A DNA stretch of 64,000 nt. It comes from Cytobacillus firmus (lineage in GTDB: Bacteria > Bacillota > Bacilli > Bacillales > Cytobacillaceae). The number at the start of each line of letters is the position of its first letter. Within the stretch, counting starts at the first letter, position 1. The position numbers and the translations under genes were made by a program. Location of the stretch: assembly GCF_023657595.1 (NCBI RefSeq), contig NZ_CP098323.1:2070001-2134000 (forward strand), given 5' to 3'. The notes under the pieces were generated by a model. That model made no database searches, had not been told where the DNA came from, and was given only the letters and a program-made list of their open reading frames with translations. Below, piece by piece: positions 36,183-44,928 of this stretch.

Positions 36183-36533
36183 TTGGGTAACGAAGGATTT
36201 TATCAGGAATATGAAGTTTTTAGTCAAAGAACAGATACCTCGCCTCTGCAATATCAATTTTCCCTGCTGGCGCCAAATCGGGAGCTTGCACTCGTCATGG
36301 CGCAGGAAAATTTTATGAGGAGAGAGCCGGCTGCTGATATCTGGGTCGTCAAACGCTCTGATATCCGGAAGATGACTCCGGAAGAAAAGCAATCACTTCA
36401 GCGTCTGGACAACAAAGAATACCGCACGACAAAAGGATATGGCTATCTGAAGAAAAAGTGGCGCCACTATGAGCAGGAAATGCTTGATGAAAAGGAAATA
36501 CTTTCATGGGGAGGGATGAAGAAAGGTGACTGA
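36183..36533 (+). CDS. paaB: Phenylacetyl-CoA epoxidase subunit PaaB
   Basis: 116 residues from TTG 36183, seven bases after GGAGGG; an ATG at 36168 is upstream of that site. The sequence YEVFSQRTDTSPLQYQFSLLAPN...ALVMAQENFMRREPAADIWVVKRSDI is typical of PaaB, a small subunit that bridges PaaAC heterodimers. The 3' end overlaps paaC by eight bases. Confidence 0.92.
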   Translation: MGNEGFYQEYEVFSQRTDTSPLQYQFSLLAPNRELALVMAQENFMRREPAADIWVVKRSDIRKMTPEEKQSLQRLDNKEYRTTKGYGYLKKKWRHYEQEMLDEKEILSWGGMKKGD

Positions 36534-37347
36534 GCCAGCAGGAAATATGCCTATCGACGCTAAGATTAAGCCGCCACTGACATCATTATTGTATCAGCTG
36601 GCTGACGATGATTTCATTCTTGCCTACCGTGGATCAGAGTGGCTTGGCCTGGCGCCTCACATAGAGGAGGATGTCGCCTTTTCATCCATCAGCCAGGATA
36701 CCATGGGCCATGCGGCCATGTTTTATCAGCTGCTGGCTGATCTCGGGGAAGGCAATGTAGACAGTCTTGCTCATGCAAGAAAAACATCTGAAAGGAGAAA
36801 TGCAGTCCTTTTGGAATTGGTAAATGGACCAGGTCATTATCTGTCTTCAGCACAATATGACTGGGCATTTGCGGTTGTAAGAAATTATTTTTATGCCCAA
36901 GCGAAAAAAATCAGAATGGATTCTCTGAAAAACTCTTCTTATCAGCCTTTAGCCGAAGTGGCATTAAAGGTCAATATGGAGCTTTATTACCACCTTCTTC
37001 ACTGGAAAACATGGTTTATACAGCTGATGCAGGCTGGCGGGGAAGCCAGAACGAGAATGGAAGCGGCCATTGGAAGGGTATTAGCGGATTTCGAAGGAGT
37101 CCTGAATTTGGGACCCCTGGCAAAAGAAATGGCTGAACATGGCCTCATTGACAAGGAAGACGTTTTAAAGCAGCGCTGGCTGTTTATCATGAAGCCTGTT
37201 TTTGAATCTGTCAAACTGGCAGTCTCAGAAGCAGACCTGGCTATGAAGACTGGAAACGGACGAATAGGAGAGCATACTGCCGACCTTGATGACGCTTTAT
37301 CCACTTTGAGCGAGGTATATAACATAAATCCAGCTGCAAGCTGGTAA
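36526..37347 (+). CDS. paaC: Phenylacetyl-CoA epoxidase, structural subunit PaaC
   Basis: 273 residues from GTG 36526 overlapping paaB; ATG 36547 with AGGAAAT is an alternative. Ferritin-like fold with LADDDFILAYRGSEWLGLAPHIEEDVAFSSISQDTMGHAAMFYQLL; PaaC is the non-catalytic partner of PaaA. 21 bases before paaD. Confidence 0.93.
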   Translation: MTEPAGNMPIDAKIKPPLTSLLYQLADDDFILAYRGSEWLGLAPHIEEDVAFSSISQDTMGHAAMFYQLLADLGEGNVDSLAHARKTSERRNAVLLELVNGPGHYLSSAQYDWAFAVVRNYFYAQAKKIRMDSLKNSSYQPLAEVALKVNMELYYHLLHWKTWFIQLMQAGGEARTRMEAAIGRVLADFEGVLNLGPLAKEMAEHGLIDKEDVLKQRWLFIMKPVFESVKLAVSEADLAMKTGNGRIGEHTADLDDALSTLSEVYNINPAASW

Positions 37348-37368
37348 GTTTTCTAAAGGGTGATGTAA

Positions 37369-37866
37369 ATGGAGCAGGATCAAATATTGCTAAAAAACGT
37401 GTTAGAAGCGCTTCATAATGTTAAAGACCCTGAAATAGATACCATTTCAATCGTTGATTTAGGAATGGTAGAACAGATTAAGGTGGAGGGTCAGTCAGTT
37501 TTGATTAAACTGCTGCCTACTTTTATGGGATGCCCTGCCCTGGATATTATTCAAAAAAACGTTGAAGGCGAGCTGAGGAAAGCAGGGATTTTTGAAAAAA
37601 TAGAAGTCCAGTTTATCTATCATCCGCCATGGACGTCTGACCGGGTAACAGAGACAGGCAGGATAAAGCTAAAGGAATTCGGGATCGCGCCACCTCCAAA
37701 ATTCATAAGTGAAACGGGCGAATGGCATGTGGATTGTCCTTTTTGCGGGTCCGCATACACGACGATGGATAACCTTTTTGGCCCCACAGCCTGCCGCAGC
37801 ATCTTATACTGCAAATCCTGCAAGAACCCTTTTGAAGCTATGAAACCAGTATCGACTATGATGTAG
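37369..37866 (+). CDS. paaD: Phenylacetate pathway FeS/metal assembly factor PaaD
   Basis: 165 residues. N-terminal MIP18/DUF59 domain (NVKDPEIDTISIVDLGMV...PTFMGCPALDII) and a C-terminal zinc ribbon (CPFCGSAYTTMDNLFGPTACRSILYCKSC). PaaD is required for active epoxidase, probably for maturing its iron or FeS parts. PaaE, the usual FeS/flavin reductase client, is absent from the window. Confidence 0.93.
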   Translation: MEQDQILLKNVLEALHNVKDPEIDTISIVDLGMVEQIKVEGQSVLIKLLPTFMGCPALDIIQKNVEGELRKAGIFEKIEVQFIYHPPWTSDRVTETGRIKLKEFGIAPPPKFISETGEWHVDCPFCGSAYTTMDNLFGPTACRSILYCKSCKNPFEAMKPVSTMM

Positions 37867-37929
37867 CAGGTATCTTTAAAAATAAAATCCAATACGTAAA
37901 ACTATTAAAAATTGAGAGGAAGTTGACAA

Positions 37930-38238
37930 ATGGTAAAATTAATCGCTCTTTATAAGCATCCTGAAAATAAGGAGGCATTTGATGATCATTATTTTAACAC
38001 GCACGCGCCCCTTACAGCCAAAATTCCGGGTCTCCGAAAAATGGAAGTTACAAAAATTGTGGGCAGCCCTATGGGAGGCGAAGGGAAGTACTATTTGATG
38101 TGCGAAATGTACTATGACAGCCATGAAGCATTGCAGGAAGCCATGAGAACAGACGAAGGCAAGGCATCAGGCAAAGACGCCATGAAATTTGCAGGTGATA
38201 TTATCACACTTATGATCGGTGAGGAAGCAGATGAGTAA
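37930..38238 (+). CDS. EthD-family small protein
   Basis: 102 residues, a dimeric alpha-beta barrel type: MVKLIALYKHPENKEAFDDHYFNTHAPLTAKIPGLRKMEV with the family's Y...HxPL pattern. EthD-type proteins act in oxygenase systems or as lyase/isomerases of aromatic intermediates. Lying inside the paa operon between paaD and paaF, it probably serves this pathway. It overlaps paaF by eight bases. Confidence 0.85.
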   Translation: MVKLIALYKHPENKEAFDDHYFNTHAPLTAKIPGLRKMEVTKIVGSPMGGEGKYYLMCEMYYDSHEALQEAMRTDEGKASGKDAMKFAGDIITLMIGEEADE

Positions 38239-39010
38239 AAGCTATGAAACCATTGAAGTTTCACAGCAAGGAAAACTTGGATTAATCGTTTTGAACCGGC
38301 CCAAGGTTCTAAATGCTATTAATCGCACGATGGTTTCAGAGATTCTTGCTGCAATGGAGGGCTTTGAGGCAGACTCAACCGTCAAGGCCATCGTATTAAG
38401 CGGCAATGGAAGAGCCTTTGCAGCCGGGGCAGACATTGATGAAATGGCAAATGATCATGCGATCGATTTTGAGCTTCGCAATCAATTTAAAGATTGGGAT
38501 CGGCTGGCCATGATCAAGAAACCGATTATCGGAGCGGTGCAGGGCTTTGCCCTTGGCGGAGGCTTTGAGCTAGCGTTATGCTGTGATTTGCTTTATGCGG
38601 CGGATAATGCTGAATTTGGGTTTCCGGAGGTGAACCTTGGCGTTATGCCTGGTGCAGGCGGCACGCAAAGGCTTACTAAGCTTGTCGGAAAAACGAAAGC
38701 AATGGAATGGCTTTTTACCGGCAAAAGAATCTCGGCGAGGGAAGCGCTTCACCACGGCATCGTCAACCAGCTTATAGCAGAAGAGCTTCTGATGGAAGAA
38801 ACAATGAAAGCGGCTGAGCATATTTCCAGCCAGGCGCCAATCGCCATACGCCTCATAAAAGAAGCGGTCCTAAAGGCAGTTGACACTCCTTTAAATGAAG
38901 GAATGGAATTCGAAAGAAAGAATTTTTACCTATTATTCTCGACAGAAGATCAAAAAGAAGGAATGAATGCCTTTATTGAAAAACGCAAGCCTCATTTTAA
39001 AGGAAAGTAG
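38231..39010 (+). CDS. paaF: Enoyl-CoA hydratase PaaF
   Basis: 259 residues from ATG 38231 (GAGGAAGCAG upstream). Crotonase fold with oxyanion-hole stretches AFAAGADIDEM and GFALGGGFELALCCDLLYA, and both catalytic-type Glu positions near FGFPEVNLGVMPGAGGTQRL. PaaF hydrates 2,3-dehydroadipyl-CoA. Assignment between PaaF and PaaG follows the intact hydratase Glu pair here. Confidence 0.9.
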   Translation: MSKSYETIEVSQQGKLGLIVLNRPKVLNAINRTMVSEILAAMEGFEADSTVKAIVLSGNGRAFAAGADIDEMANDHAIDFELRNQFKDWDRLAMIKKPIIGAVQGFALGGGFELALCCDLLYAADNAEFGFPEVNLGVMPGAGGTQRLTKLVGKTKAMEWLFTGKRISAREALHHGIVNQLIAEELLMEETMKAAEHISSQAPIAIRLIKEAVLKAVDTPLNEGMEFERKNFYLLFSTEDQKEGMNAFIEKRKPHFKGK

Positions 39011-39028
39011 AGGAGGTGTACATAGCGA

Positions 39029-39802
39029 ATGTTTGAAACTGTTAAATACGAGGTCGGAAACGGTGTAGCATGGATTACCTTAAACCGGCCGGATAAGCTG
39101 AATGCGTTCACCGAACAGCTGAATAAAGAGGTTCAGCATTCCGTAAAACAGGCAAGCAGAGATAAAGAAGTCAGATGTCTTGTCATTACAGGTGAAGGAC
39201 GTGCATTCTGCTCCGGCCAGGATCTTCAGGGTGTAAATGAGGACATGGATCATGGTGAGGTTCTTCGGCAGTTCTATAATCCAATGGTGATGGAGATTCA
39301 TAGATGCGAAAAACCTATTATCGCGGCTGTTAATGGGGTGGCAGCAGGTGCCGGAATGAGTCTTGCGTTAGCCTGCGATTTCAGGCTCCTGTCTGAAAAA
39401 GCCAGTTTTTTAGAAGCTTTTATTCATGTCGGGCTTGTGCCTGATGCCGGCAATCTATACTTTCTGCCAAAACTTATCGGTCATGCCAAAGCTATGGAGC
39501 TTGCTGTGCTTGGTGAAAAAATTAATGCAGAGGAAGCCAAAGAGCTGGGCCTTGCTACTAAGGTAATTCCTATGGAGCAATGGCAGGCTGAAATAACTGC
39601 TTTTGCAGAAAGGCTTGCCAGTATGCCGACAGCGGCGATTGCTGTAATCAAGAAAAACCTGAAAGCGAGCTGGGATTCAACTCTGGAAGAAAGTCTGGAG
39701 CGGGATGCACAAGGACAGCGGATTGCGGGCCTTACTCTTGATCATAAAGAGGGTGTAGCGGCATTTATGCAAAAGCGGAAGCCTGTGTTTCAAGGGAAAT
39801 AA
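39029..39802 (+). CDS. paaG: 2-(1,2-epoxy-1,2-dihydrophenyl)acetyl-CoA isomerase PaaG
   Basis: 257 residues, crotonase fold: GRAFCSGQDLQGVNED, VNGVAAGAGMSLALACDFRLL, and FIHVGLVPDAGNLYFLPKLIG, where the Asp in VPDAG is the isomerase catalytic position of PaaG (hydratases have Glu). It opens the ring by isomerising the epoxide to oxepin-CoA. GAGGAGGTG precedes ATG. Last gene before a terminator. Confidence 0.9.
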   Translation: MFETVKYEVGNGVAWITLNRPDKLNAFTEQLNKEVQHSVKQASRDKEVRCLVITGEGRAFCSGQDLQGVNEDMDHGEVLRQFYNPMVMEIHRCEKPIIAAVNGVAAGAGMSLALACDFRLLSEKASFLEAFIHVGLVPDAGNLYFLPKLIGHAKAMELAVLGEKINAEEAKELGLATKVIPMEQWQAEITAFAERLASMPTAAIAVIKKNLKASWDSTLEESLERDAQGQRIAGLTLDHKEGVAAFMQKRKPVFQGK

Positions 39803-39834
39803 CCTTTATAAAACTATAAAACTTAGAATTACTT

Positions 39835-39853
39835 TTAGAATATTTGCCCGTTA
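39835..39853. promoter_or_regulatory. Candidate aromatic-regulon operator (paaH)
   Basis: TTAGA-ATATTTGCC-CGTTA: right half-site perfect, left weak; shares ATATTT and CGTTATA with the paaK copy. Confidence 0.35.
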
Positions 39854-39866
39854 TATGGTTTGCGAG

Positions 39867-39897
39867 CATCTCGTATCGGGTGCTCGTCTTTTTTTAA
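39867..39897 (+). terminator. Terminator within the paa cluster, between paaG and paaH
   Basis: CGAGCATC-TCGTATCG-GGTGCTCG then TCTTTTTTT. It splits paaK-G from paaH-J, or attenuates the latter. Confidence 0.8.
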
Positions 39898-39917
39898 ACT
39901 GAAAGGAGGAGTATACC

Positions 39918-40784
39918 TTGAAAAATATTGTCGTGATCGGTTCAGGTGTCATGGGGCGCGGGATTGCGTATGTAAGTGCAGTCGGGGGCTTCCATACAAC
40001 CATTGTAGATATCAGCCAGGAGCAATTAATCCGTGCGGAAAAAGAGATTGACAGCATCTTTGAAAAAGGGCTCGCGAGGAAGAAAATTACAGCTGCTGAT
40101 ATGGAAGAAAGCAAGAACCGGCTTAACTATTCTGTAAGTCTTGCACAGCATGTAAGTGAAGCAGATCTTGTTATTGAAGCCGTCCCTGAAGTGATGGATA
40201 TAAAGAGAAATATTTTTGAAGTGATCGATCAGCACGCTTCAGAGCATTGCTGTTTTGCAACAAACACCTCTACCATGAGTCCAACTGAGATTGGGTCCTT
40301 TACCAATCGCCCGGACAAAGTGATTGCCATGCATTTCTTTAACCCGGTCCATAAAATGCCGCTTGTAGAAATTATTAAAGGGCTTGAAACGAGCGAAGAA
40401 ACAGCACAGTTAATAAAACATGCTGCCGAGCAAATGGGAAAAGAAACAGTCGTCATAAATGAGTTTCCGGGCTTTGTGACGAGCAGGATCAGCGCGCTCG
40501 TGGGAAATGAGGCATTTTATATGCTCCAGGAAGGTCTCGGTACTCCCGAAGAAATTGATAAAGCCATTAAGCTTGGTCTGAACTATCCCATGGGCCCCTT
40601 CGAACTGGGCGACCTTGTCGGCCTCGATACACGCCTGAATAATTTAAAATACCTTCACAGCAAGCTGGGTGAAAAATACCGGCCGGCACCGCTGCTTGAA
40701 CAGTATGTGAAAGCTGGCAGGCTTGGTCGTAAAACGGGCAGAGGTGTTTATGATTACACTGCCAGAGAGGAAGTCAGGCAATGA
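39918..40784 (+). CDS. paaH: 3-hydroxyacyl-CoA dehydrogenase PaaH
   Basis: 288 residues. Rossmann motif VVIGSGVMGRGIAYV; catalytic MHFFNPVHKMPLVEII (His) and VVINEFPGFVTSRI; C-terminal LGLNYPMGPFELGDLVGLD. It oxidises 3-hydroxyadipyl-CoA to 3-oxoadipyl-CoA with NAD. TTG start eight bases after AAAGGAGGAG. Overlaps paaJ by four bases (ATGA). Confidence 0.92.
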   Translation: MKNIVVIGSGVMGRGIAYVSAVGGFHTTIVDISQEQLIRAEKEIDSIFEKGLARKKITAADMEESKNRLNYSVSLAQHVSEADLVIEAVPEVMDIKRNIFEVIDQHASEHCCFATNTSTMSPTEIGSFTNRPDKVIAMHFFNPVHKMPLVEIIKGLETSEETAQLIKHAAEQMGKETVVINEFPGFVTSRISALVGNEAFYMLQEGLGTPEEIDKAIKLGLNYPMGPFELGDLVGLDTRLNNLKYLHSKLGEKYRPAPLLEQYVKAGRLGRKTGRGVYDYTAREEVRQ

Positions 40785-41977
40785 GAAAAGCAGTAATCGT
40801 TGATGCCGTCCGAACTCCGATTGGAAGATATAAAGGCGGGTTAAAGGATATCCGTCCCGATGATTTGGGAGCTATCGTTATTAAGGCCCTGCTGGATAGA
40901 AACCCCGTAGTGGACCCTGCAGAAATTGAAGAGGTCATAATGGGAAATGCAAATCAGGCAGGAGAAGATAATCGCAATGTCGCCAGGATGGCAGCCTTGC
41001 TCGCCGGTTTGCCTGTCGAAGTGGCTGCTTCAACGGTTAACCGGCTTTGCGGATCTGGTTTAGATGCGGTTAATTATGCTGCACGCGCTATTTTGGCAGG
41101 AGAAGGAAATATTTTTATTGCCGGTGGTACGGAAAGCATGACCCGTGCACCATTTGTCATGGCAAAGCCAAGCAGCGAGTTTCCAAGAGGGAATATGGAA
41201 ATGTATGACACAACCATCGGCTGGCGATTTACAAACAGCAGGCTTGAGAATATGTATGGTGCCGAAAGCATGCCTAAGACGGCAGAAAATGTTGCAGAGA
41301 AATATGGTATATCCCGAGAAGAACAGGACCAGTTTGCACTTGAAAGCCAGAAGAGAGCAAAATCAGCTATTGAAAACGGGTTATTTGACGATGAAATCAT
41401 TCCTGTTACATACATGGATAAAAAAGGGAAAGAAATCACGATTTCACATGATGAGCATCCCCGTCCGGAAACAACTTATGAAAAGCTCTCAAGTTTAAAG
41501 CCTATCTTCCAGGGGGGAACTGTTACGGCCGGCAATGCTTCAGGGGTTAACGACGGTGCCTCTGCATTGCTGCTGATGTCTGAGGAAAAAGCCCGTGAAC
41601 TGGGATTAAAGCCCCTCGGATCTTATATTGTTTCCGCAGCAGCAGGGCTTGAACCGTCGATTATGGGAGCAGGTCCTGTTTATTCCACTCAGAAAGCCTT
41701 AAAGAGGGCGGGACTTGCCATGAGTGATATAGATTTAACTGAATTAAATGAAGCGTTTGCTTCACAATCCCTCGCCTGCATCAAAGAACTGGGCGCAGAT
41801 CCGGAACGGGTAAACGTGAATGGGGGAGCGATTGCATTTGGCCATCCGCTTGGGGCGAGCGGCGCACGTATCCTGACAACATTATTGCATGAGATGAAGC
41901 GCAGGAATTCTAAATATGGCCTGGCAACGATGTGTGTGGGTGTCGGGCAGGGGATATCAACAATTGTTGAGCGCTGA
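40781..41977 (+). CDS. paaJ: 3-oxoadipyl-CoA/acetyl-CoA C-acyltransferase (thiolase)
   Basis: 398 residues. Thiolase nucleophile in [15 protein letters not shown] (about Cys 89), [17 protein letters not shown] (His) and [15 protein letters not shown] (second Cys). Cleaves 3-oxoadipyl-CoA to succinyl-CoA and acetyl-CoA. Coupled to paaH; a terminator overlaps its stop codon. Confidence 0.93.
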   Translation: MRKAVIVDAVRTPIGRYKGGLKDIRPDDLGAIVIKALLDRNPVVDPAEIEEVIMGNANQAGEDNRNVARMAALLAGLPVEVAASTVNRLCGSGLDAVNYAARAILAGEGNIFIAGGTESMTRAPFVMAKPSSEFPRGNMEMYDTTIGWRFTNSRLENMYGAESMPKTAENVAEKYGISREEQDQFALESQKRAKSAIENGLFDDEIIPVTYMDKKGKEITISHDEHPRPETTYEKLSSLKPIFQGGTVTAGNASGVNDGASALLLMSEEKARELGLKPLGSYIVSAAAGLEPSIMGAGPVYSTQKALKRAGLAMSDIDLTELNEAFASQSLACIKELGADPERVNVNGGAIAFGHPLGASGARILTTLLHEMKRRNSKYGLATMCVGVGQGISTIVER

Positions 41978-42007
41978 CCATAGAGGCATTATACTCTATG
42001 GTTTTTA
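41977..42007 (+). terminator. Terminator after paaJ
   Basis: ACCATAGAG-GCATTATA-CTCTATGGT then TTTTTAAAG. Confidence 0.8.
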
Positions 42008-42103
42008 AAGCTCTTAACGATTTTAGCGTTGGAGAAGGAAGGCAATTATTTAGTATGCCGAAAAAGTATTTTCAAAACTGCCTAATTTTAGTACAATAAT
42101 ATA

Positions 42104-42122
42104 TAACGAAATTTTTCCGCTC
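42104..42122. promoter_or_regulatory. Candidate aromatic-regulon operator (paaX)
   Basis: TAACG-AAATTTTTC-CGCTC: left half perfect, right half keeps only CG; in front of paaX, so possibly autoregulatory. Confidence 0.3.
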
Positions 42123-42154
42123 AACCGACATGATGAAATGAGGATGAAGGCAAG

Positions 42155-43030
42155 TTGAATACGAGATCAATGATTTTCACACTTTATGGTGATTATATTT
42201 CACATTATGGAAGCAAAATTTGGATCGGCAGTCTTATAAAGCTTTTAAGTGAATTTGGGCACAATGACCAGTCCGTCAGAGCGGCTATTTCAAGGATGAA
42301 TAAGCAGGGTTGGGTAAGTGCAGAAAAGATCGGCAATAAAAGCTATTATTCCTTAACGCCAAGAGGCCAGAAAAGGATTGAGGAAGCGGCTAAGCGTATT
42401 TTTAAATTAAAGCCTGAGGAGTGGGATGGCGAGTGGCGCATCCTTATGTATACCATCCCGGAGGAAATACGCAATGTGAGGGATGAATTGCGCAAGGAGC
42501 TTGTATGGAGCGGTTTTGGATCCATGTCCAGCAGCTGCTGGATCTCTGCTAATAATCTTGAGAAACAAGTATTTGATTTGATTGAGAAATATGATATTGC
42601 CAACTATGTTGATTTCTTTATTGCCCGTTATGCAGGACCGCATAAAAATATCGAAATTGTAGAAAAGAGCTGGAACCTGACAGAAATCAACGAAAGATAC
42701 CAGGAGTTTATTTCTCAATACAGCCAGAAATATATCATTGATAAAAATAAGATTCTGAAGGGAAATATGACTGATGCAGAATGTTTCGTAGAAAGAACGA
42801 AGCTTGTGCATGAATACCGGAAGTTCCTATTTGTGGACCCTGGTCTGCCTGAAGAGCTTCTGCCTGATAAGTGGCTGGGCAGTCATGCTGCTGCCTTATT
42901 CAGTGAATATTATAAAGAACTGGCAGAACCCGCATCCAGATTCTTTGAAAGTGTTTTTAAAGAAGGAAATGAACTGAAAAACAGAGATGCTGATTATGAC
43001 GCATTAAATCACCCCTATATGGTAGAGTGA
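42155..43030 (+). CDS. paaX: PaaX-family transcriptional repressor
   Basis: 291 residues. N-terminal winged helix (SMIFTLYGDYISHYGSKIWIGSLIKLLSEFGHNDQSVRAAISRMNKQGWV) and the PaaX effector/C-terminal parts (EWDGEWRILMYTIPEEIRNVRDELRKEL...FGSMSSSCWISA; LPDKWLGSHAAALFSEYYKELAEPA). PaaX proteins repress phenylacetate genes and release DNA on binding phenylacetyl-CoA. TTG start; AAGG four bases upstream is close. It has its own terminator and is transcribed separately from the paa genes it follows. Confidence 0.93.
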   Translation: MNTRSMIFTLYGDYISHYGSKIWIGSLIKLLSEFGHNDQSVRAAISRMNKQGWVSAEKIGNKSYYSLTPRGQKRIEEAAKRIFKLKPEEWDGEWRILMYTIPEEIRNVRDELRKELVWSGFGSMSSSCWISANNLEKQVFDLIEKYDIANYVDFFIARYAGPHKNIEIVEKSWNLTEINERYQEFISQYSQKYIIDKNKILKGNMTDAECFVERTKLVHEYRKFLFVDPGLPEELLPDKWLGSHAAALFSEYYKELAEPASRFFESVFKEGNELKNRDADYDALNHPYMVE

Positions 43031-43034
43031 TAAA

Positions 43035-43072
43035 GAGCCATCTTGCTGCAGACAAGCAGGATGGCTCAATTA
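43035..43072 (+). terminator. Terminator after paaX
   Basis: GAGCCATCTTGCT and AGCAGGATGGCTC arms, then AATTATTTT. Confidence 0.82.
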
Positions 43073-43148
43073 TTTTCGCAAACAAAGGAATCGAATCTAT
43101 TTCCATCAGTAAATATTAAAGCTTTCCTCGCAGTATCATTATATAAAT

Positions 43149-43676
43149 CTAACGTAAAAGATCTATCGGCACCTCAAACGTTTTCCACAAAAATATAATC
43201 CAGATGAACCCGATTCCCACTGCTGCTAACGGCCGATTATGATGAATCCTAAGAATAATAAACATGAAAACATTAAAAAAGAACGACCATTGAATGGACC
43301 AGCCATTTAAATGCTCAATGAGGTTCAAATAGTAAAGATTGATAAATTCAATTGAGGTATATAGAAACACCCATAGCAAAATCCATCCAGCCTGCTTGAG
43401 GAGTCCAGCCGGATAACGGCCGATGAAAATTAGAATAGTTACCGGATACACGATTGCCATAATCATGAGATTAATGATCGGGTGTCCAATAAGGATATTT
43501 TCTGCAAATATGGTCTCTTTATATTGCCACATTGGGTAATTGCGAAAAAGAAAGTTTTTTAACAAATCACCTCCAATAAAAAAAAGTATAGTCGGGTAGT
43601 ATTCACGCCAGTTTCTCCAATCCCCCCATTTCAGTCCCGCCAATAAAAAGAAAAAATTATAAAATAAATGCATCAT
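43149..43676 (-). CDS. CBO0543-family membrane protein
   Basis: 175 residues, five to six membrane segments, with WREYYPTILFFIGGDLLKNFL near the N-terminus and YNFFFLLAGLKWGDW before it, the look of CBO0543-type Bacillus proteins, function unknown. GAGGG precedes the ATG. Divergent from two further membrane genes of the same kind. Confidence 0.75.
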   Translation of the reverse strand: MMHLFYNFFFLLAGLKWGDWRNWREYYPTILFFIGGDLLKNFLFRNYPMWQYKETIFAENILIGHPIINLMIMAIVYPVTILIFIGRYPAGLLKQAGWILLWVFLYTSIEFINLYYLNLIEHLNGWSIQWSFFFNVFMFIILRIHHNRPLAAVGIGFIWIIFLWKTFEVPIDLLR

Positions 43677-43817
43677 ATCCCTCTTTCAATACGAATCCCA
43701 AAAATAAAACATCGCATTAATGAATAAATATATGTTTCCTAAACAATATTATTTTTATGATACATTTCTTGATGATAGTTAATTAATCGCGAGAATCCAT
43801 TCAAATAAGGTGATTTT

Positions 43818-44300
43818 ATGGTTCTGCCTGCAGCTCTTGTAATTGCATTTTATACACTAAGTTTCTTTTTCTTTATAGAAAAAAAGCTTTCCTTTATGCA
43901 AAACTCTCTGGTTCTTATGCTAATTTCCATTGCAGCCCGAAATTACACAACCATACTTGCCCTTCAATTAAAGTGGATTCATATAACAGAAGACTCTATT
44001 TTATTTATTGTCTTTTTGATTCATCGTGAAATTATTGGCCCCTTTCTAGTTCTAATGTTTATTAATTTATATTGGAAAACTCAATCTGGCGTAAAAAGGG
44101 TAAGTGTCTTCTCCATATTCTTAATCTGTCTTCTTGGAATGGATCTTTTCAGCTTGATGTCCGGTGTAATTACATTTTTAGACTGGAATTTAATTAAAGC
44201 AGGCATAGGAAATTTGGCCTTTTTGATTGCCGGGCTCGGATTGTCCAGGGGGATAATGTATCTAAAGCAGGAGCCTACTAAATTTGGAAAAGGTATATGA
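43818..44300 (+). CDS. Membrane protein, function unknown
   Basis: 160 residues with four hydrophobic helices (about 3-22, 27-48, 62-84, 92-113, and a fifth near 130-148). ATAAGGTGAT precedes the ATG. It overlaps the next gene by 17 bases and so is coupled to it. No family recognised, although the arrangement suggests a partner of the CBO0543-type protein downstream. Confidence 0.68.
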   Translation: MVLPAALVIAFYTLSFFFFIEKKLSFMQNSLVLMLISIAARNYTTILALQLKWIHITEDSILFIVFLIHREIIGPFLVLMFINLYWKTQSGVKRVSVFSIFLICLLGMDLFSLMSGVITFLDWNLIKAGIGNLAFLIAGLGLSRGIMYLKQEPTKFGKGI

Positions 44301-44784
44301 AAGAGCTTTTGACGCAAATGAATGGTTTGTATTAGCAAATTTACTGATATCGCTAATTCTTATATGGAAACTGCCCAAAAAATTATCTGGCTTGGAAACG
44401 GCAGTTCATTTCACCATCGGCGTATTTATCGGGATGTTCTTCGATCATACCATTAGTATCAGGCCGTGGGATTTATATGATGTAAATGATACATCGAATT
44501 ATCAAATCATTGATCTTTTGAGCTATATTTTGTACGGGCCATACAGTTATTTTTTTGTTTATTTATATGTGAAACTAAATCTAAATGGATATAAGAATAT
44601 CCTGTATGTCACCCTCTGGTCTATTCTTGCTGTACTGATTGAATGGTTCACTGTTAAGCTCGGCATATTTCATTATGAAAAAGGCTATCAGATGGCCTGG
44701 TCTTTTCCTATTTATGCATTTGTTCAAACCCTGCAAATCATGTTTTATAAAATTTCACTAAAAATGGAAAAGCGTACTGAATAG
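44284..44784 (+). CDS. CBO0543-like membrane protein
   Basis: 166 residues, four or five membrane segments, with ISIRPWDLYDVNDTSNYQIIDLLSYILYGPYSYFFVYLYV and EWFTVKLGIFHYEKGYQMAWSFPIYAFVQTLQI, typical of the CBO0543 group. TTG start about ten bases after AGGAGC, within the end of the preceding gene. Function unknown. Confidence 0.72.
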   Translation: MEKVYERAFDANEWFVLANLLISLILIWKLPKKLSGLETAVHFTIGVFIGMFFDHTISIRPWDLYDVNDTSNYQIIDLLSYILYGPYSYFFVYLYVKLNLNGYKNILYVTLWSILAVLIEWFTVKLGIFHYEKGYQMAWSFPIYAFVQTLQIMFYKISLKMEKRTE

Positions 44785-44898
44785 AGGTCTGTCTGCAAAA
44801 CAGCGATATGCATGTAACGGTCATTTTAACTTGAGGCATAGCTGCACCTTCATTGTTAAGTATATGTGTTCCTAATTGTCAAACTATTAAAATTAGTA

Positions 44899-44917
44899 TA
44901 ACATTATTTTAACGAAG
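44899..44917. promoter_or_regulatory. Weak candidate aromatic-regulon operator
   Basis: TAACA-TTATTTTAA-CGAAG, immediately before the AAGGAGG site of the FabK-like gene; only partly symmetric. Confidence 0.22.
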
Positions 44918-44928
44918 GAGGAATTTTA

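Noticed and set aside
39918-41977. Reading the paaH-paaJ pair as a fatty acid beta-oxidation fadB/fadA locus
   Set aside because: PaaH is a stand-alone 3-hydroxyacyl-CoA dehydrogenase and the pair sits directly after paaG and before paaX, which supports the phenylacetate role.
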